A stretch of DNA of 64,000 nt from Flavobacterium oncorhynchi. Its GTDB lineage: Bacteria; Bacteroidota; Bacteroidia; Flavobacteriales; Flavobacteriaceae. This document shows, one piece after another, positions 17,123 to 25,720 of the stretch. Made by a program: the position numbers and the translations under genes. The stretch is taken from positions 134,612 through 198,611 of the forward strand of contig NZ_MUHA01000005.1 in NCBI RefSeq assembly GCF_002217355.1, read 5' to 3'. The notes beneath the pieces are model-generated. The model worked only from the letters and a program-made list of their open reading frames with translations. It did no database searches and was not told the origin of the DNA. Position 1 is the stretch's first letter. Each line of letters opens with the position of its first letter.

Positions 17123-17581
17123 TTAAAGAAGTTTTTTCAAAATAACAATCTGCCCTAAATGATAAACATCGTGCTGAATAATGCCGTGTATATGTTCGTA
17201 GAACGTGTGATTGTTCGCAGCATATATTTTTGCCAGATCAGCATCGTCGAAATCTTCAAAAAAGGAATTCCACGATTCTTGTGATTTAGCCAAATTTTGA
17301 AGTGACTGCTCCCAAGCGGCTTCAGACGGATCTAAAACGGGAACAAAATAATTATGATCCGGCGTGATGATCGTTTCTCCCTGAACGCGTTTTAAAATGT
17401 TTCTTCTCCATTGTATCAGGTGATTTACAATTTCCCAAATCGTGTTCAAATTAGGATTTGTTTTCTTATAAGCCTGTTCGGCACTTACATTTTCTAAAGT
17501 ACGTGCTAGAGTAACCTCCAGCCATGGATTTCCATTATAAATGGATTGATATAGATTTGAAATTCTCTTGCTTTCTGACAT
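17123..17581 (-). CDS. DinB-family four-helix metalloprotein
   Basis: A 152-residue DinB/YfiT-like protein. Three histidines that bind metal in this fold are visible: NHLIQWRRNIL (about residue 53) and HGIIQHDVYHLGQI near the C-terminus (HxxxH spacing). Proteins of this fold include thiol-dependent transferases, but the activity of this one is not known. It is first in a four-gene operon and has the best-defined promoter in the area just upstream. Confidence 0.85.
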   Translation of the reverse strand: MSESKRISNLYQSIYNGNPWLEVTLARTLENVSAEQAYKKTNPNLNTIWEIVNHLIQWRRNILKRVQGETIITPDHNYFVPVLDPSEAAWEQSLQNLAKSQESWNSFFEDFDDADLAKIYAANNHTFYEHIHGIIQHDVYHLGQIVILKKLL

Positions 17582-17600
17582 AATTGATAGTTTTGCAATT

Positions 17601-17632
17601 CAAAGCTAATATACAAATAAAGTAAATTACAA
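17601..17632 (-). promoter_or_regulatory. Promoter of the DinB operon (TTG-N21-TAGCTTTG)
   Basis: The -7 box TAGCTTTG (17601-17608, minus strand) is preceded at 21 bases by TTG (17630-17632). Both elements and spacing fit the Bacteroidota consensus. The box lies 19 bases from the start codon. Confidence 0.65.
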
Positions 17633-17691
17633 CTCAGTCATAAATTTCTACAGTTCAGTTATTATATATTTTTTAACGCTGAATGTTAAAA

Positions 17692-17699
17692 TACATTTG
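17692..17699 (+). promoter_or_regulatory. Promoter -7 box of the TonB receptor gene (TACATTTG)
   Basis: Perfect TAnnTTTG 20 bases before the ATG at 17720, in the divergent gap shared with the DinB operon. Confidence 0.55.
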
Positions 17700-17719
17700 C
17701 TTCAACAAAAACCAATGTT

Positions 17720-19885
17720 ATGAAAACCAAGTTATTTTTTACAAGTATTTTTTTACTTTTTACTGTTTTTATTTTCGCTCAAAATACGATTTCTGGAAAA
17801 GTGATTGACCAAAAAGGAAGGCCGGTTCAAGGCGCTAATATTTACCTAGACGGAACATACGACGGAGCAACTAGCTCTGCAACGGGTGAGTTTTCTTTTG
17901 AAACAAGTGCGACTGGAAATCAATTTCTTGTAGTGAGTTTTTTGCTTTTTGAAACCTACAAGAAAGAAATTGATGTAACGAATTATAAAGAGCAAACGGT
18001 TAAACTTAGAGAAAATATAAATACACTTGATGCTGTTGTAATCACAGCAGGAACTTTAGAATCTGGAGATAAAGCGAGAGTTTCGGTTTTAAAACCTTTA
18101 GATATTGTAACAACAGCTGGTTCAGCTGGAAATATAATTGCTGCTTTGCAGACTTTACCAGGAACACAATCTGTTGGTGAAGACGGGCGTTTGTTCGTTC
18201 GTGGTGGAGAAGCAAACGAAACGCAGACTTTTGTAGACGGAATTAGAGTTGCACAGCCTTATGGAGCGACAACAAATAATTTGCCAACTCGAAGCCGATT
18301 TTCTCCTTTTTTGTTTAGCGGAATCTCTTTTTCGACTGGAGGTTATTCTGCAGAATATGGTGAAGCATTATCAAGTGTTTTACTTTTAAATACGCAGGAC
18401 GAAGTAGATCATAATAAAACAGATATTGGTTTAATGACTGTAGGTCTGAGTTTAGGACATACTCAAAAAATGAAAAAAAGCTCGTTGAGTGTAAATATGG
18501 CTTACATAAACTTAGCGCCATATCAGGCGGTGATTCCTCAAAATGTAGATTGGAATAATCCGTATCAGTCTCTTGGAGGTGAAACAGTTTACAGATATAA
18601 TTTTACAAATGGAATCTTTAAACTTTATGCCGCTTTTGATTCGGAGAAATTCGATTTAAATCAGAAAAATATCAATTTCGAGAATCCTATCAGAACAGAT
18701 TTGAATAACAATAATTTTTATTTGAATTCTTCTTACAAGGGAACTTTTGGAACTGGATGGCAGTTAACAACAGGAATAAGCTACGGATACAGTAAAAACA
18801 AAACAAAATATGATATAAATGATATTGATGCTGATGAAAATGCGGCACAATTGAAATTGAAGTTTGGTAAAAAAGTTTCGAATTATTTTAAAGTATCTTT
18901 TGGAGCGGATTATTTCATTACAAAATTCGATGAAAATTTTAATGACAATATTTCAATCGATGTTACAAACGGATATGATTCAAACATCTTTGCAGCTTAT
19001 ACAGAAGGAGATATTTTATTTTCTAAAAGGTTAGCAATGAAAGTTGGTTTAAGATATTCGAACAATAGTTTGCTAAATGAAAATAATATTGCGCCAAGAG
19101 CTTCAATAGCTTACAAGTTTTCAAAAACAAGCCAGCTTTCATTTGCTTATGGAGATTTTTCGCAGACACCGGTTGTAGATTATATTAAATACTCAAAATA
19201 CCATCAGTTTGAAAGTGAAAAAGCAAGTCATTATATTTTGAATTATCAATTTACAAAACCGGGACAGATTTTTAGAGCAGATCTTTATTATAAAGATTAT
19301 AGAAATTTAGTTCAATATGATACAAAAGATATTAGATACAATTCAGTCTTCAATAATGACGGTTCAGGTTATGCAAAAGGTTTAGAATTATATTGGAGAG
19401 ACAGTAATTTGTACAAAAACTTAGAATATTGGATTTCGTATTCTTATATCGATTCTGAGCGACAATACAAGAATTTTCCAACAATGGCTGTGCCAAGTTT
19501 TATTGCAAATCATACTTTATCTGTAGTAACAAAATATTTTATTACAGATTGGAAATCACAAATAGGTTTTACAAACAATTATAGTTCAGGACGCCCATAT
19601 AACGACCCAAATCAGACACAATTTATGAGCGGAAAAACAAAATCATACAATAGTTTGAGTTTCAACTGGGCGTATATATTAACAACACAAAAAATCCTTT
19701 ATTTTTCTGTTTCGAACGTTTTAGGAACACAGAATGTTTTTGGATATGATTATGCAAAATTACCAGATCCAAATGGAGTATATCAAAGACAAGCCGTAGT
19801 GCCAACCGCAGATCGATTTTTCTTTTTAGGCTTCTTTTGGACCATCAGCCAAAATAAAAATGAGAATCAGTTGAAGAATTTGTAG
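17720..19885 (+). CDS. TonB-dependent outer-membrane receptor
   Basis: A 721-residue receptor. It has a signal peptide (MKTKLFFTSIFLLFTVFIFAQ), a carboxypeptidase-D-regulatory-like domain (about 22-105, ISGKVIDQKGRPVQGANIYL), a plug domain (about 115-225, with GEDGRLFVRGGEANETQTFVDG) and a beta barrel of about 22 strands. No SusD partner follows, so it belongs to the single-protein receptors rather than a SusCD pair; the ligand (siderophore, metal, peptide or sugar) cannot be told. The gene is expressed alone; repeats fill the 332 bases behind it. Confidence 0.9.
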   Translation: MKTKLFFTSIFLLFTVFIFAQNTISGKVIDQKGRPVQGANIYLDGTYDGATSSATGEFSFETSATGNQFLVVSFLLFETYKKEIDVTNYKEQTVKLRENINTLDAVVITAGTLESGDKARVSVLKPLDIVTTAGSAGNIIAALQTLPGTQSVGEDGRLFVRGGEANETQTFVDGIRVAQPYGATTNNLPTRSRFSPFLFSGISFSTGGYSAEYGEALSSVLLLNTQDEVDHNKTDIGLMTVGLSLGHTQKMKKSSLSVNMAYINLAPYQAVIPQNVDWNNPYQSLGGETVYRYNFTNGIFKLYAAFDSEKFDLNQKNINFENPIRTDLNNNNFYLNSSYKGTFGTGWQLTTGISYGYSKNKTKYDINDIDADENAAQLKLKFGKKVSNYFKVSFGADYFITKFDENFNDNISIDVTNGYDSNIFAAYTEGDILFSKRLAMKVGLRYSNNSLLNENNIAPRASIAYKFSKTSQLSFAYGDFSQTPVVDYIKYSKYHQFESEKASHYILNYQFTKPGQIFRADLYYKDYRNLVQYDTKDIRYNSVFNNDGSGYAKGLELYWRDSNLYKNLEYWISYSYIDSERQYKNFPTMAVPSFIANHTLSVVTKYFITDWKSQIGFTNNYSSGRPYNDPNQTQFMSGKTKSYNSLSFNWAYILTTQKILYFSVSNVLGTQNVFGYDYAKLPDPNGVYQRQAVVPTADRFFFLGFFWTISQNKNENQLKNL

Positions 19886-20217
19886 TTCGTGGTATAGATG
19901 CTAAGCTGCTAAGGTTCTGAGCTGCTAAGAAAAAAAAAACTTAGAACCTTAGCATCTCAGAACCTCAGAATCTTAATAAGAAACAATTCAGCAGCAAAAA
20001 TCAACAACTCAGTATCATTTAATTTTAAAACAGTAAAATCCAATATACTTTTGAAGTATAATTAACAAGTTGCTAAGGTTCTAAGTAAGAAAAGCTTAGA
20101 ATCTAAAAAAACAAAAGAGTTTTAATCATCAATAAGAAAAAATTAGAACCTTAGCAGCTCAGCCCCGATAGCTATCGGGGTAGAATCTAAAAAAAACAAC
20201 CTTAAAAAAAAGAAATC
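19886..20217. other. Gene-free stretch filled with dispersed hairpin repeats
   Basis: Almost the whole gap is repeat. An inverted pair of the CTAAGGTTCTGAG family lies at 19893-19975, a second, looser pair at about 20066-20190, and inside the latter the palindrome CCCCGATAGCTATCGGGG at 20163-20180. A degenerate copy of that palindrome is at 28813-28832. No open frame was seen. Confidence 0.6.
20163..20180. repeat. Palindrome CCCCGATAGCTATCGGGG
   Basis: A perfect 18-base palindrome 38 bases before the TPR-like gene. The sequence is unusually G+C-rich for this genome and recurs in decayed form at 28813-28832, so it is a small mobile or dispersed element rather than a gene-specific site. Confidence 0.6.
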
Positions 20218-20838
20218 ATGACCAAGATTATTACCATTATCACATTATTTATCTGCAGCTTATTATCTGCACAAACACAGTTTGAACAAGGAATGACAAA
20301 AGCTTTCGGGCTTTGGAAAGAAGGAAAAAATGCGGATGCTTCGGCATTGTTTGAAAGAATTGCAGCGGCCGAAAAAAATAGTTATCTGCCTAATTATTAT
20401 GTAGCTTTAATTAACACGACATCGGCTTTTGGTGAAAAAGATAAAACCAAAATTGATTTGTTATTGACAAAAGCGCAAGATGCTGTTGATGCTGAAATGT
20501 TAAAAGATCTAAACAATTCAGAGTTGTACGTAATGCAGGCTTTAATTTACACAGCTTATGTAGCGTCTGATCCAATGACAAACGGAATGAAATATTCGGC
20601 TAAAGTAATGGAAGCTTATGCAACTGCTAAAGCACTAGATCCAAACAATCCGAGAGCTGTTTTCGGTGAGGCTGATTATCAACTGGGAGGAGCGAAATGG
20701 ACTGGGGTTGATACAAAACCACTTTGTGAACAAGTTAACAGATCTATCGAACTTTTTGGTACTTTTAAGCCTGAAACGCCTTTTTCTCCTAAATGGGGTT
20801 TAGAAAGAGCGTTGGAAATTCAAAAAACCTGTAAATAA
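20218..20838 (+). CDS. Exported TPR-like protein
   Basis: A 206-residue protein with a signal peptide (MTKIITIITLFICSLLSAQ). The mature part is all-helical with alternating small and hydrophobic residues (KEGKNADASALFERIAAAEK, YVMQALIYTAYVASDPMTNG, ALDPNNPRAVFGEADYQLGG), typical of tetratricopeptide-like repeats. The operon position, 28 bases before a LytS-type kinase, suggests a periplasmic partner of that signalling system, but this is inference. Confidence 0.7.
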   Translation: MTKIITIITLFICSLLSAQTQFEQGMTKAFGLWKEGKNADASALFERIAAAEKNSYLPNYYVALINTTSAFGEKDKTKIDLLLTKAQDAVDAEMLKDLNNSELYVMQALIYTAYVASDPMTNGMKYSAKVMEAYATAKALDPNNPRAVFGEADYQLGGAKWTGVDTKPLCEQVNRSIELFGTFKPETPFSPKWGLERALEIQKTCK

Positions 20839-20866
20839 AAAATAGTAATAAATTAAGTTAATTATA

Positions 20867-22225
20867 ATGAAAGACCATAGAAATGCATTTGCTGATTTGA
20901 AAAGTGGAACCATAGTGTGTTTCAAGATTTCTATGATCTTTACAGTAATATTCTGCGCTCTTTTAGGTACTGATTTAAATGTAAAAAATGTTGTACTAAC
21001 ATTTCTTTTAAGCTGTCTTTATTCGTTTGGACTTGGTTTTGGAAATGGTTTTATAAGCGTTCTCTTAGATCGAAAATGGGATTGGCTGGAACAGACTAAT
21101 TTAAGAGTATATTACGGAATTTTAGTAACTGTTTTATATACAGTTCCTGCAGTGTTAGGAATTAATTATATCATTTTTGTTGTCGTTCAGAAGCTTCCTA
21201 TAGATCAGTTTTTTGGCAATCGAATGATTTGGAATCACGTTTTTTATATTGTTTTATCGTTTGGAGTTTCTACTTTCATGCAAGCCAGAAGTTTTATGGT
21301 AAAATGGAAACAAGCTTCTAAAATTGAAATAACGCAGCAAAAAATTATTGCAGGAACGGCAAATGCACAATTTGAGAGTTTAAAAAATCAGATCGATCCA
21401 CATTTTCTTTTTAACAGCTTAAATGTTTTAAGTTCCTTGATCGAAGAAAATCCTGATAATGCACAGCGTTTTACGACTTCTTTGTCAAAAATTTACCGCT
21501 ATGTTTTAGAGCAGAAGGACAAAGAATTGGTTTCTGTAGAAGATGAGTTATCATTTGCAAAAACCTATATGAATCTGTTGAAAATGCGTTTTGAGAATAG
21601 TTTATTCTACGAATTGCCAGTCGAGAACATAAATCCGGATGCAAAAGTAGTTCCGCTTTCATTACAGCTATTGCTTGAAAATACGGTAAAACATAATGTT
21701 GTAAGTGAGCAAAAACCGCTTCATATTCGAATTTTTATTGACGGTGATTACTTAGCAATTCAAAATGATCTTCAGAAAAAAGAAGTTCTTCAGGATAGGC
21801 AGGGAGTTGGATTACAGAATATTGTAAATCGATATGCAATTGTGACCAACAGAAATGTGATGATCGAACAAGATGAGAAAAATTTCACGGTTAAGATTCC
21901 AATTTTAACAAAACAAATTAACGTTATGGAAACAAATGCAGATTATAACGATGAAACTAAAGCTTATTTTAGGGCTAAAAAAAGAGTAGAAGAATTAAAA
22001 GGGTTTTACGGAAATGTAATTTCATATTGCTGTGTAATCCCAATATTAGCTTTTGTTAATTTAAGATATTCACCAGGATTTCAATGGTTTTGGTTTTCAG
22101 CTTTGGGCTGGGGATTTGGAGTTGTAATGCATGCTTTTAAAGTATATGGCTACAGCACAGGTTGGGAGGAAAGAAAGATTAGAGAGATTTTAGAGAAAGA
22201 AAAAAACAAGCAAACTTGGAAATAA
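20867..22225 (+). CDS. LytS-type sensor histidine kinase with C-terminal 2TM domain
   Basis: A 452-residue kinase. The N-terminal 140 residues contain about four transmembrane helices. The histidine-kinase core (PF06580 type) follows: phosphoacceptor in NQIDPHFLFNSLNVLSSLI (about residue 184), N-box LLENTVKHN and G-box GVGLQNIVNRY. The last 95 residues are a 2TM domain (FRAKKRVEELKGFYGN ... WEERKIREILEKEK), the same module encoded by the four small genes that follow. The next ATG comes two bases after its stop. It should phosphorylate the LytTR regulator at the end of the operon. Confidence 0.9.
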   Translation: MKDHRNAFADLKSGTIVCFKISMIFTVIFCALLGTDLNVKNVVLTFLLSCLYSFGLGFGNGFISVLLDRKWDWLEQTNLRVYYGILVTVLYTVPAVLGINYIIFVVVQKLPIDQFFGNRMIWNHVFYIVLSFGVSTFMQARSFMVKWKQASKIEITQQKIIAGTANAQFESLKNQIDPHFLFNSLNVLSSLIEENPDNAQRFTTSLSKIYRYVLEQKDKELVSVEDELSFAKTYMNLLKMRFENSLFYELPVENINPDAKVVPLSLQLLLENTVKHNVVSEQKPLHIRIFIDGDYLAIQNDLQKKEVLQDRQGVGLQNIVNRYAIVTNRNVMIEQDEKNFTVKIPILTKQINVMETNADYNDETKAYFRAKKRVEELKGFYGNVISYCCVIPILAFVNLRYSPGFQWFWFSALGWGFGVVMHAFKVYGYSTGWEERKIREILEKEKNKQTWK

Positions 22226-22227
22226 TC

Positions 22228-22530
22228 ATGAAGCCAAATTATACAGAAGCGGAACGCTATTACCAGGCTCAAAAAAAAGTAAAAGAAATTAGAGGATTTT
22301 ACGAGCATTTGACTGTTTTTATTTTCGTAACCATAGTTTTAGTTGTTATCAACCTTGTGACTTCGCCAGAATATTTATGGTTCATTTGGTGTATTGGAGG
22401 CTGGGGGATAGGAGTGGTTTTTCATGGATTGAAAGTTTTTGGATACTCGCCGTTTTTTAATAAAGAATGGGAAGAACGAAAGATTCAAGAGATTTTAGGA
22501 AAAGAAAAAAACCAAAAAACTTCAAGCTAA
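22228..22530 (+). CDS. Small 2TM-domain membrane protein (first of four)
   Basis: The ATG at 22228 is taken as start; the in-frame TTG at 22216 overlaps the kinase gene and adds only four residues. The 100-residue protein is one 2TM module: KVKEIRGFYEHLTVFIFVT, a second helix with PEYLWFIWCIGGWGIGVVFHGLKVFGY, then EWEERKIQEILGKEK. Such modules occur at the C-terminus of flavobacterial LytS kinases, including the one just upstream. Function unknown; a membrane partner or decoy of the kinase is a guess. Confidence 0.85.
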   Translation: MKPNYTEAERYYQAQKKVKEIRGFYEHLTVFIFVTIVLVVINLVTSPEYLWFIWCIGGWGIGVVFHGLKVFGYSPFFNKEWEERKIQEILGKEKNQKTSS

Positions 22531-22532
22531 AG

Positions 22533-22862
22533 ATGAAAACGAATTATAATAGTGATCAAGAAGAATATGAATTACAGCAGTTAGCCAGCAAAAAGGTTGT
22601 AAAGCTTAAATCATTTTATGTTCATTCATTTTTTTATATTATAGCGGTGGTGCTTTTTGTTTTAAAAGAGTATTACAAATTGCCTTTGAATGTGTTTCCT
22701 GCTAAATTTTTAAATGGAGTTGTAATGATTGTTTGGTCAACCGTATTTTTTGGTTCAGCGATTGATTTATTTGTCTCTGCTAAAGTTTTTGGAGATAAAT
22801 GGGAGAAACGTAAAATGAAACGTATTTTAGAAAAAAGAGAAAAAAAACAAAAATGGGAGTAA
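22533..22862 (+). CDS. Small 2TM-domain membrane protein (second of four, divergent)
   Basis: Start chosen at 22533 (MKTNYNSDQEEYEL), two bases after the previous stop; a longer reading from 22467 would overlap the preceding gene by 64 bases. The 109-residue protein keeps the two helices and the terminal DKWEKRKMKRILEKREKK but has lost the PEYLWF and GWGIGVVFH stretches of its neighbours, so it is the most changed copy. Confidence 0.8.
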   Translation: MKTNYNSDQEEYELQQLASKKVVKLKSFYVHSFFYIIAVVLFVLKEYYKLPLNVFPAKFLNGVVMIVWSTVFFGSAIDLFVSAKVFGDKWEKRKMKRILEKREKKQKWE

Positions 22863-22864
22863 TC

Positions 22865-23170
22865 ATGGAAATGAAATACAGCGAAGAGGATAGATATTTT
22901 TTGGCTAAAAAGAAAGTCGGTGATATTAAAGGATTTTATGGAAACTTGGCATCTTATATATTTGTAAATGCAATTTTGATTTTCGTTAATTTGTACACAT
23001 CACCGGAATATTTATGGTTTTTTTGGCCTTTGTTGTGGTGGGGAATTGGAGTAGTTTTTCATGGATTAAGGGTTTTTGAAGTATTTCCGGCTTTAGGAAA
23101 AGACTGGGAAGAAAGAAAAATCAAAGAGTTTATGGAAAAGGAAAAATGGAACAAAAGTAAATGGCAATAA
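22865..23170 (+). CDS. Small 2TM-domain membrane protein (third of four)
   Basis: Starts at 22865 (MEMKYSEEDRYF), two bases after the preceding stop. The 101-residue protein is very like the first copy: KKVGDIKGFYGNLASYIFVNA, TSPEYLWFFWPLLWWGIGVVF and KDWEERKIKEFMEKEK. The similarity of copies one and three suggests tandem duplication. Confidence 0.85.
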   Translation: MEMKYSEEDRYFLAKKKVGDIKGFYGNLASYIFVNAILIFVNLYTSPEYLWFFWPLLWWGIGVVFHGLRVFEVFPALGKDWEERKIKEFMEKEKWNKSKWQ

Positions 23171-23188
23171 TTTTTAAATCAAAATAAA

Positions 23189-23557
23189 ATGGGACGATTT
23201 AGAAGACGTATGTATGAAGAATACGGAGATGAATTTAGTACAGATGAAAACTTTAACGCTGCCTATAGAAAGGTTAGAAGAATAAAAGGATTTTATTCGC
23301 ATCTGAAGGTTTACATTATAGTAAATATTATTATCATTATTTCAAATTTGAATAATGGTTTTATAGGCAATCGTATTGAAATTAGAGGTTTTCGAGATTG
23401 GGAAGTTTATTCAACCGCATTTTATTGGGGGATTGCTTTAGCCATTCATGCTTTTACTGTTTTTGGCCCGGATATTTTTTTTAATAAAGATTGGGAAGAT
23501 AGAAAAATCCAAAAATATATGGAAAAAGAAGCTCAGAATAAGAAAAAATGGGAGTAA
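23189..23557 (+). CDS. Small 2TM-domain membrane protein (fourth of four)
   Basis: A 122-residue copy with an N-terminal extension (MGRFRRRMYEEYGDEFSTDE). The module core is RRIKGFYSHLKVYIIVNIIII, then FYWGIALAIHAFTVFGPDIFF and KDWEDRKIQKYMEKEA. It lies 18 bases after copy three and 37 bases before the regulator gene, inside the same operon. Confidence 0.85.
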   Translation: MGRFRRRMYEEYGDEFSTDENFNAAYRKVRRIKGFYSHLKVYIIVNIIIIISNLNNGFIGNRIEIRGFRDWEVYSTAFYWGIALAIHAFTVFGPDIFFNKDWEDRKIQKYMEKEAQNKKKWE

Positions 23558-23594
23558 TTTTAACTAGTATATTTTAAACCTTGTATTGTATTAA

Positions 23595-24362
23595 ATGACC
23601 ACATTAATTATAGAAGACGAAAAACCAGCTGCACGTTTATTGCAGCGAAAACTTGAAAAATTAGATATAACTGTAAAAACAATGCTGCATTCTGTAGAAG
23701 AATCACTTCATTGGTTTACAAATAATGAACATCCAGATTTGATTTTTCTGGATATTCAGTTATCAGATGGTTTATCGTTTGAGATTTTTGAAAAAATAAA
23801 TATTCAAAGCGCCATAATTTTTACAACAGCTTATGATGAGTATGCTTTGAAAGCTTTTAAACTAAATAGTATTGATTATCTTTTAAAACCAATAGATGAA
23901 GATGATCTAGAAGCCGCAGTAGTAAAGTATAAAGCGCGAATGCCTAAAGCTGATGAAAGAAATCATAATCTGCAATTAGACTTTGAGCAAATACGTCAAA
24001 TGCTGTCAAATCCTTTTGAAAAGAGTTACAAAAAAAGATTTACTGTTAAAATAGGACAGCACTTAAAAGTAATAACGACCGAAGAGATTGAATGTTTTTT
24101 TAGTGAAAACAAAGGAACATATATACATACCTTTGATAATCGAAACTACTTAATCGATTCGACTTTAGAAATTTTAGAACAGGAACTAGATAAAAAGGAT
24201 TTTTTTCGTGTAAGCAGAAAATTTATTGTACCGCTGCAGGCAATTAAAGAAATTCAGGTATATACAAATTCTCGTTTGAAAGTTATTTTACCAACTTACA
24301 AGGAAGATGAGGTAATAGTAAGCCGAGAAAAAGTACAAGATTTTAAAGCTTGGCTTGGGTAA
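23595..24362 (+). CDS. LytTR-type response regulator
   Basis: A 255-residue two-domain regulator. The receiver (1-115) has the acidic pair in IIEDEKPA, the phosphoacceptor Asp in LIFLDIQLSDG (about residue 53), the Thr in FTTAYDEYA and the Lys in YLLKPI. The LytTR DNA-binding domain fills about 150-255 (FTVKIGQHLKVITTEEIECF, FFRVSRKFIVPLQAIKEIQVY). It ends the TPR-kinase-2TM operon and is the natural partner of that kinase. LytTR regulators bind pairs of direct repeats; no target is evident in this window. Confidence 0.9.
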   Translation: MTTLIIEDEKPAARLLQRKLEKLDITVKTMLHSVEESLHWFTNNEHPDLIFLDIQLSDGLSFEIFEKINIQSAIIFTTAYDEYALKAFKLNSIDYLLKPIDEDDLEAAVVKYKARMPKADERNHNLQLDFEQIRQMLSNPFEKSYKKRFTVKIGQHLKVITTEEIECFFSENKGTYIHTFDNRNYLIDSTLEILEQELDKKDFFRVSRKFIVPLQAIKEIQVYTNSRLKVILPTYKEDEVIVSREKVQDFKAWLG

Positions 24363-24694
24363 AATTTAAATCAAAATATAGAAATTCAGCTGATTTTAAT
24401 TCATTTAATTAAAATCTATGTCGCAAAAAAGAGGTTGTCTCAAAAGGACAGCTTTTTTTGTAAGCTTCAGAGAAGCTAAATATTTATAGCAAAGGATAAA
24501 TGTTTACAATATATAGCTCCAGAGGAGCGACATGTTTTTTCTATATTCTTAATATATGTCGCTCCTCTGGAGCTTTATAATTTATCGAATTGTATCTCTA
24601 TAAATATTTTACCCCGCTGGGGTTTATCGAAGAATAAATTTGTCAATAATCTATACAGCAAAAAAGCAGTCCTTTTGAGACAGCTATTTCGAAT
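24363..24694. other. Gene-free stretch containing a MITE-like element
   Basis: After an A+T-rich hairpin (GATTTTAATT / AATTAAAATC, 24392-24416), which is a weak candidate terminator for the regulator gene, nearly all of the gap is taken by the inverted-repeat element at 24431-24685. No open frame seen. Confidence 0.6.
24431..24685. mobile_element. MITE-like element with nested hairpin
   Basis: Terminal inverted repeats share a perfect 14-base core, TGTCTCAAAAGGAC (24436-24449) and its complement (24669-24682), flanked by near-matching bases. Inside sits a perfect 19-base inverted pair starting AGCTCCAGAGGAGCGACAT (24515-24533 and 24556-24574), and a further small palindrome ACCCCGCTGGGGT. 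There is no coding capacity, so it would need a transposase in trans. GAGGCTGTCTCAAAA-like ends are, as I recall, common on Bacteroidota insertion sequences; no target duplication was certain. Confidence 0.6.
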
Positions 24695-25720
24695 TTATTT
24701 ACTCAATCGATGCAATGTAAAAGTCATAGCACTTAAAAGGAAAAATGCCATAATCTGATGGATTAGTCCTAAAGCCAAAGGCACGCTGTATAATAAAGTG
24801 AAAACTCCTAGTAGAAACTGTATAAATACAAAAACCACCAAAGTTTTAATTCCGTTTGATTGTGTATTAGTAAGCGTATATTTTTTACTTCTAAAATATA
24901 GGAAAAGTATAATGGCAACTACTACGTAAGCAAAAGTTCTGTGTACAAACTGAACACCGCTTTTTCCTTCAATTAAATTTTTTATTAAACTTGATTGTTC
25001 AATAAGAACTGATTCGTGCATAAATTCTCCGTCACTCATTAAAGGCCAGTGATTATGAATTAATCCTGCGTTTAATCCTGCAACAAAACCACCATAAATA
25101 ATTTGTATTAATAAAGCGGCCAAAGCATAACGTGCAATAGTGCGCAACGGTAATATTTTGTTGATATTTCTTTCTGGATAAATTAAATCCAGCGCTACCC
25201 AAAGCGTATAAGCAAAAGTTATAAAAGCAAAAGTTAAATGCAGCGAAAGTCTAAAATGACTTACATCTGGATTGTCAATTAAACCACTTCTAACCATAAA
25301 CCATCCAAGAAAACCTTGAAAACCACCCATTGCCAAAAGTACAATACACTTTTTGATCGTTGCTGTATCTAATTTCTTTTTGATTAAGAAATAAACAAAA
25401 GGAACAAAAAATACTAAACCAATAATACGACCGATGAAACGGTGAAACCATTCCCAGAAATAAATAAACTTATAATCTGAAAGCTGAAAATCGTTATGAA
25501 TGTTGATTTTTTGATACTCAGGAAATTTCTTGTACTGCTCAAAAGCCTCATTCCATTTGGCTTCCGTTAAAGGCGGGAAAGTATCGGTTACCAAATGCCA
25601 ATCGGTCATTGATAAACCTGAGTTGGTCAAACGGGTAATTCCGCCAACGACTACCATTAAAAATAATAAAACACAACCTGATAGTAACCAAATGATTACT
25701 GATTTATTCTCTTTTTTCAT
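24695..25720 (-). CDS. ctaA: Heme A synthase (COX15/CtaA family)
   Basis: A 341-residue, eight-helix membrane enzyme that oxidises heme O to heme A for cytochrome oxidases. Family marks are VGGITRLTNSGLSMTDWHLV near the N-terminus, FWEWFHRFIGRIIGL, SHFRLSLHLTFAF, NHWPLMSDGEFMHES and VQFVHRTFAYVVV, with the heme-binding histidines in these stretches. It overlaps the preceding small membrane-protein gene by four bases (ATGA), so both are cotranscribed. Confidence 0.93.
   Translation of the reverse strand: MKKENKSVIIWLLSGCVLLFLMVVVGGITRLTNSGLSMTDWHLVTDTFPPLTEAKWNEAFEQYKKFPEYQKINIHNDFQLSDYKFIYFWEWFHRFIGRIIGLVFFVPFVYFLIKKKLDTATIKKCIVLLAMGGFQGFLGWFMVRSGLIDNPDVSHFRLSLHLTFAFITFAYTLWVALDLIYPERNINKILPLRTIARYALAALLIQIIYGGFVAGLNAGLIHNHWPLMSDGEFMHESVLIEQSSLIKNLIEGKSGVQFVHRTFAYVVVAIILFLYFRSKKYTLTNTQSNGIKTLVVFVFIQFLLGVFTLLYSVPLALGLIHQIMAFFLLSAMTFTLHRLSK

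Noticed and set aside
19886..20217. CRISPR-like array in the repeat-rich gap
   Set aside because: The repeats are imperfect, occur in both orientations and lack regular unique spacers; no cas genes are present.
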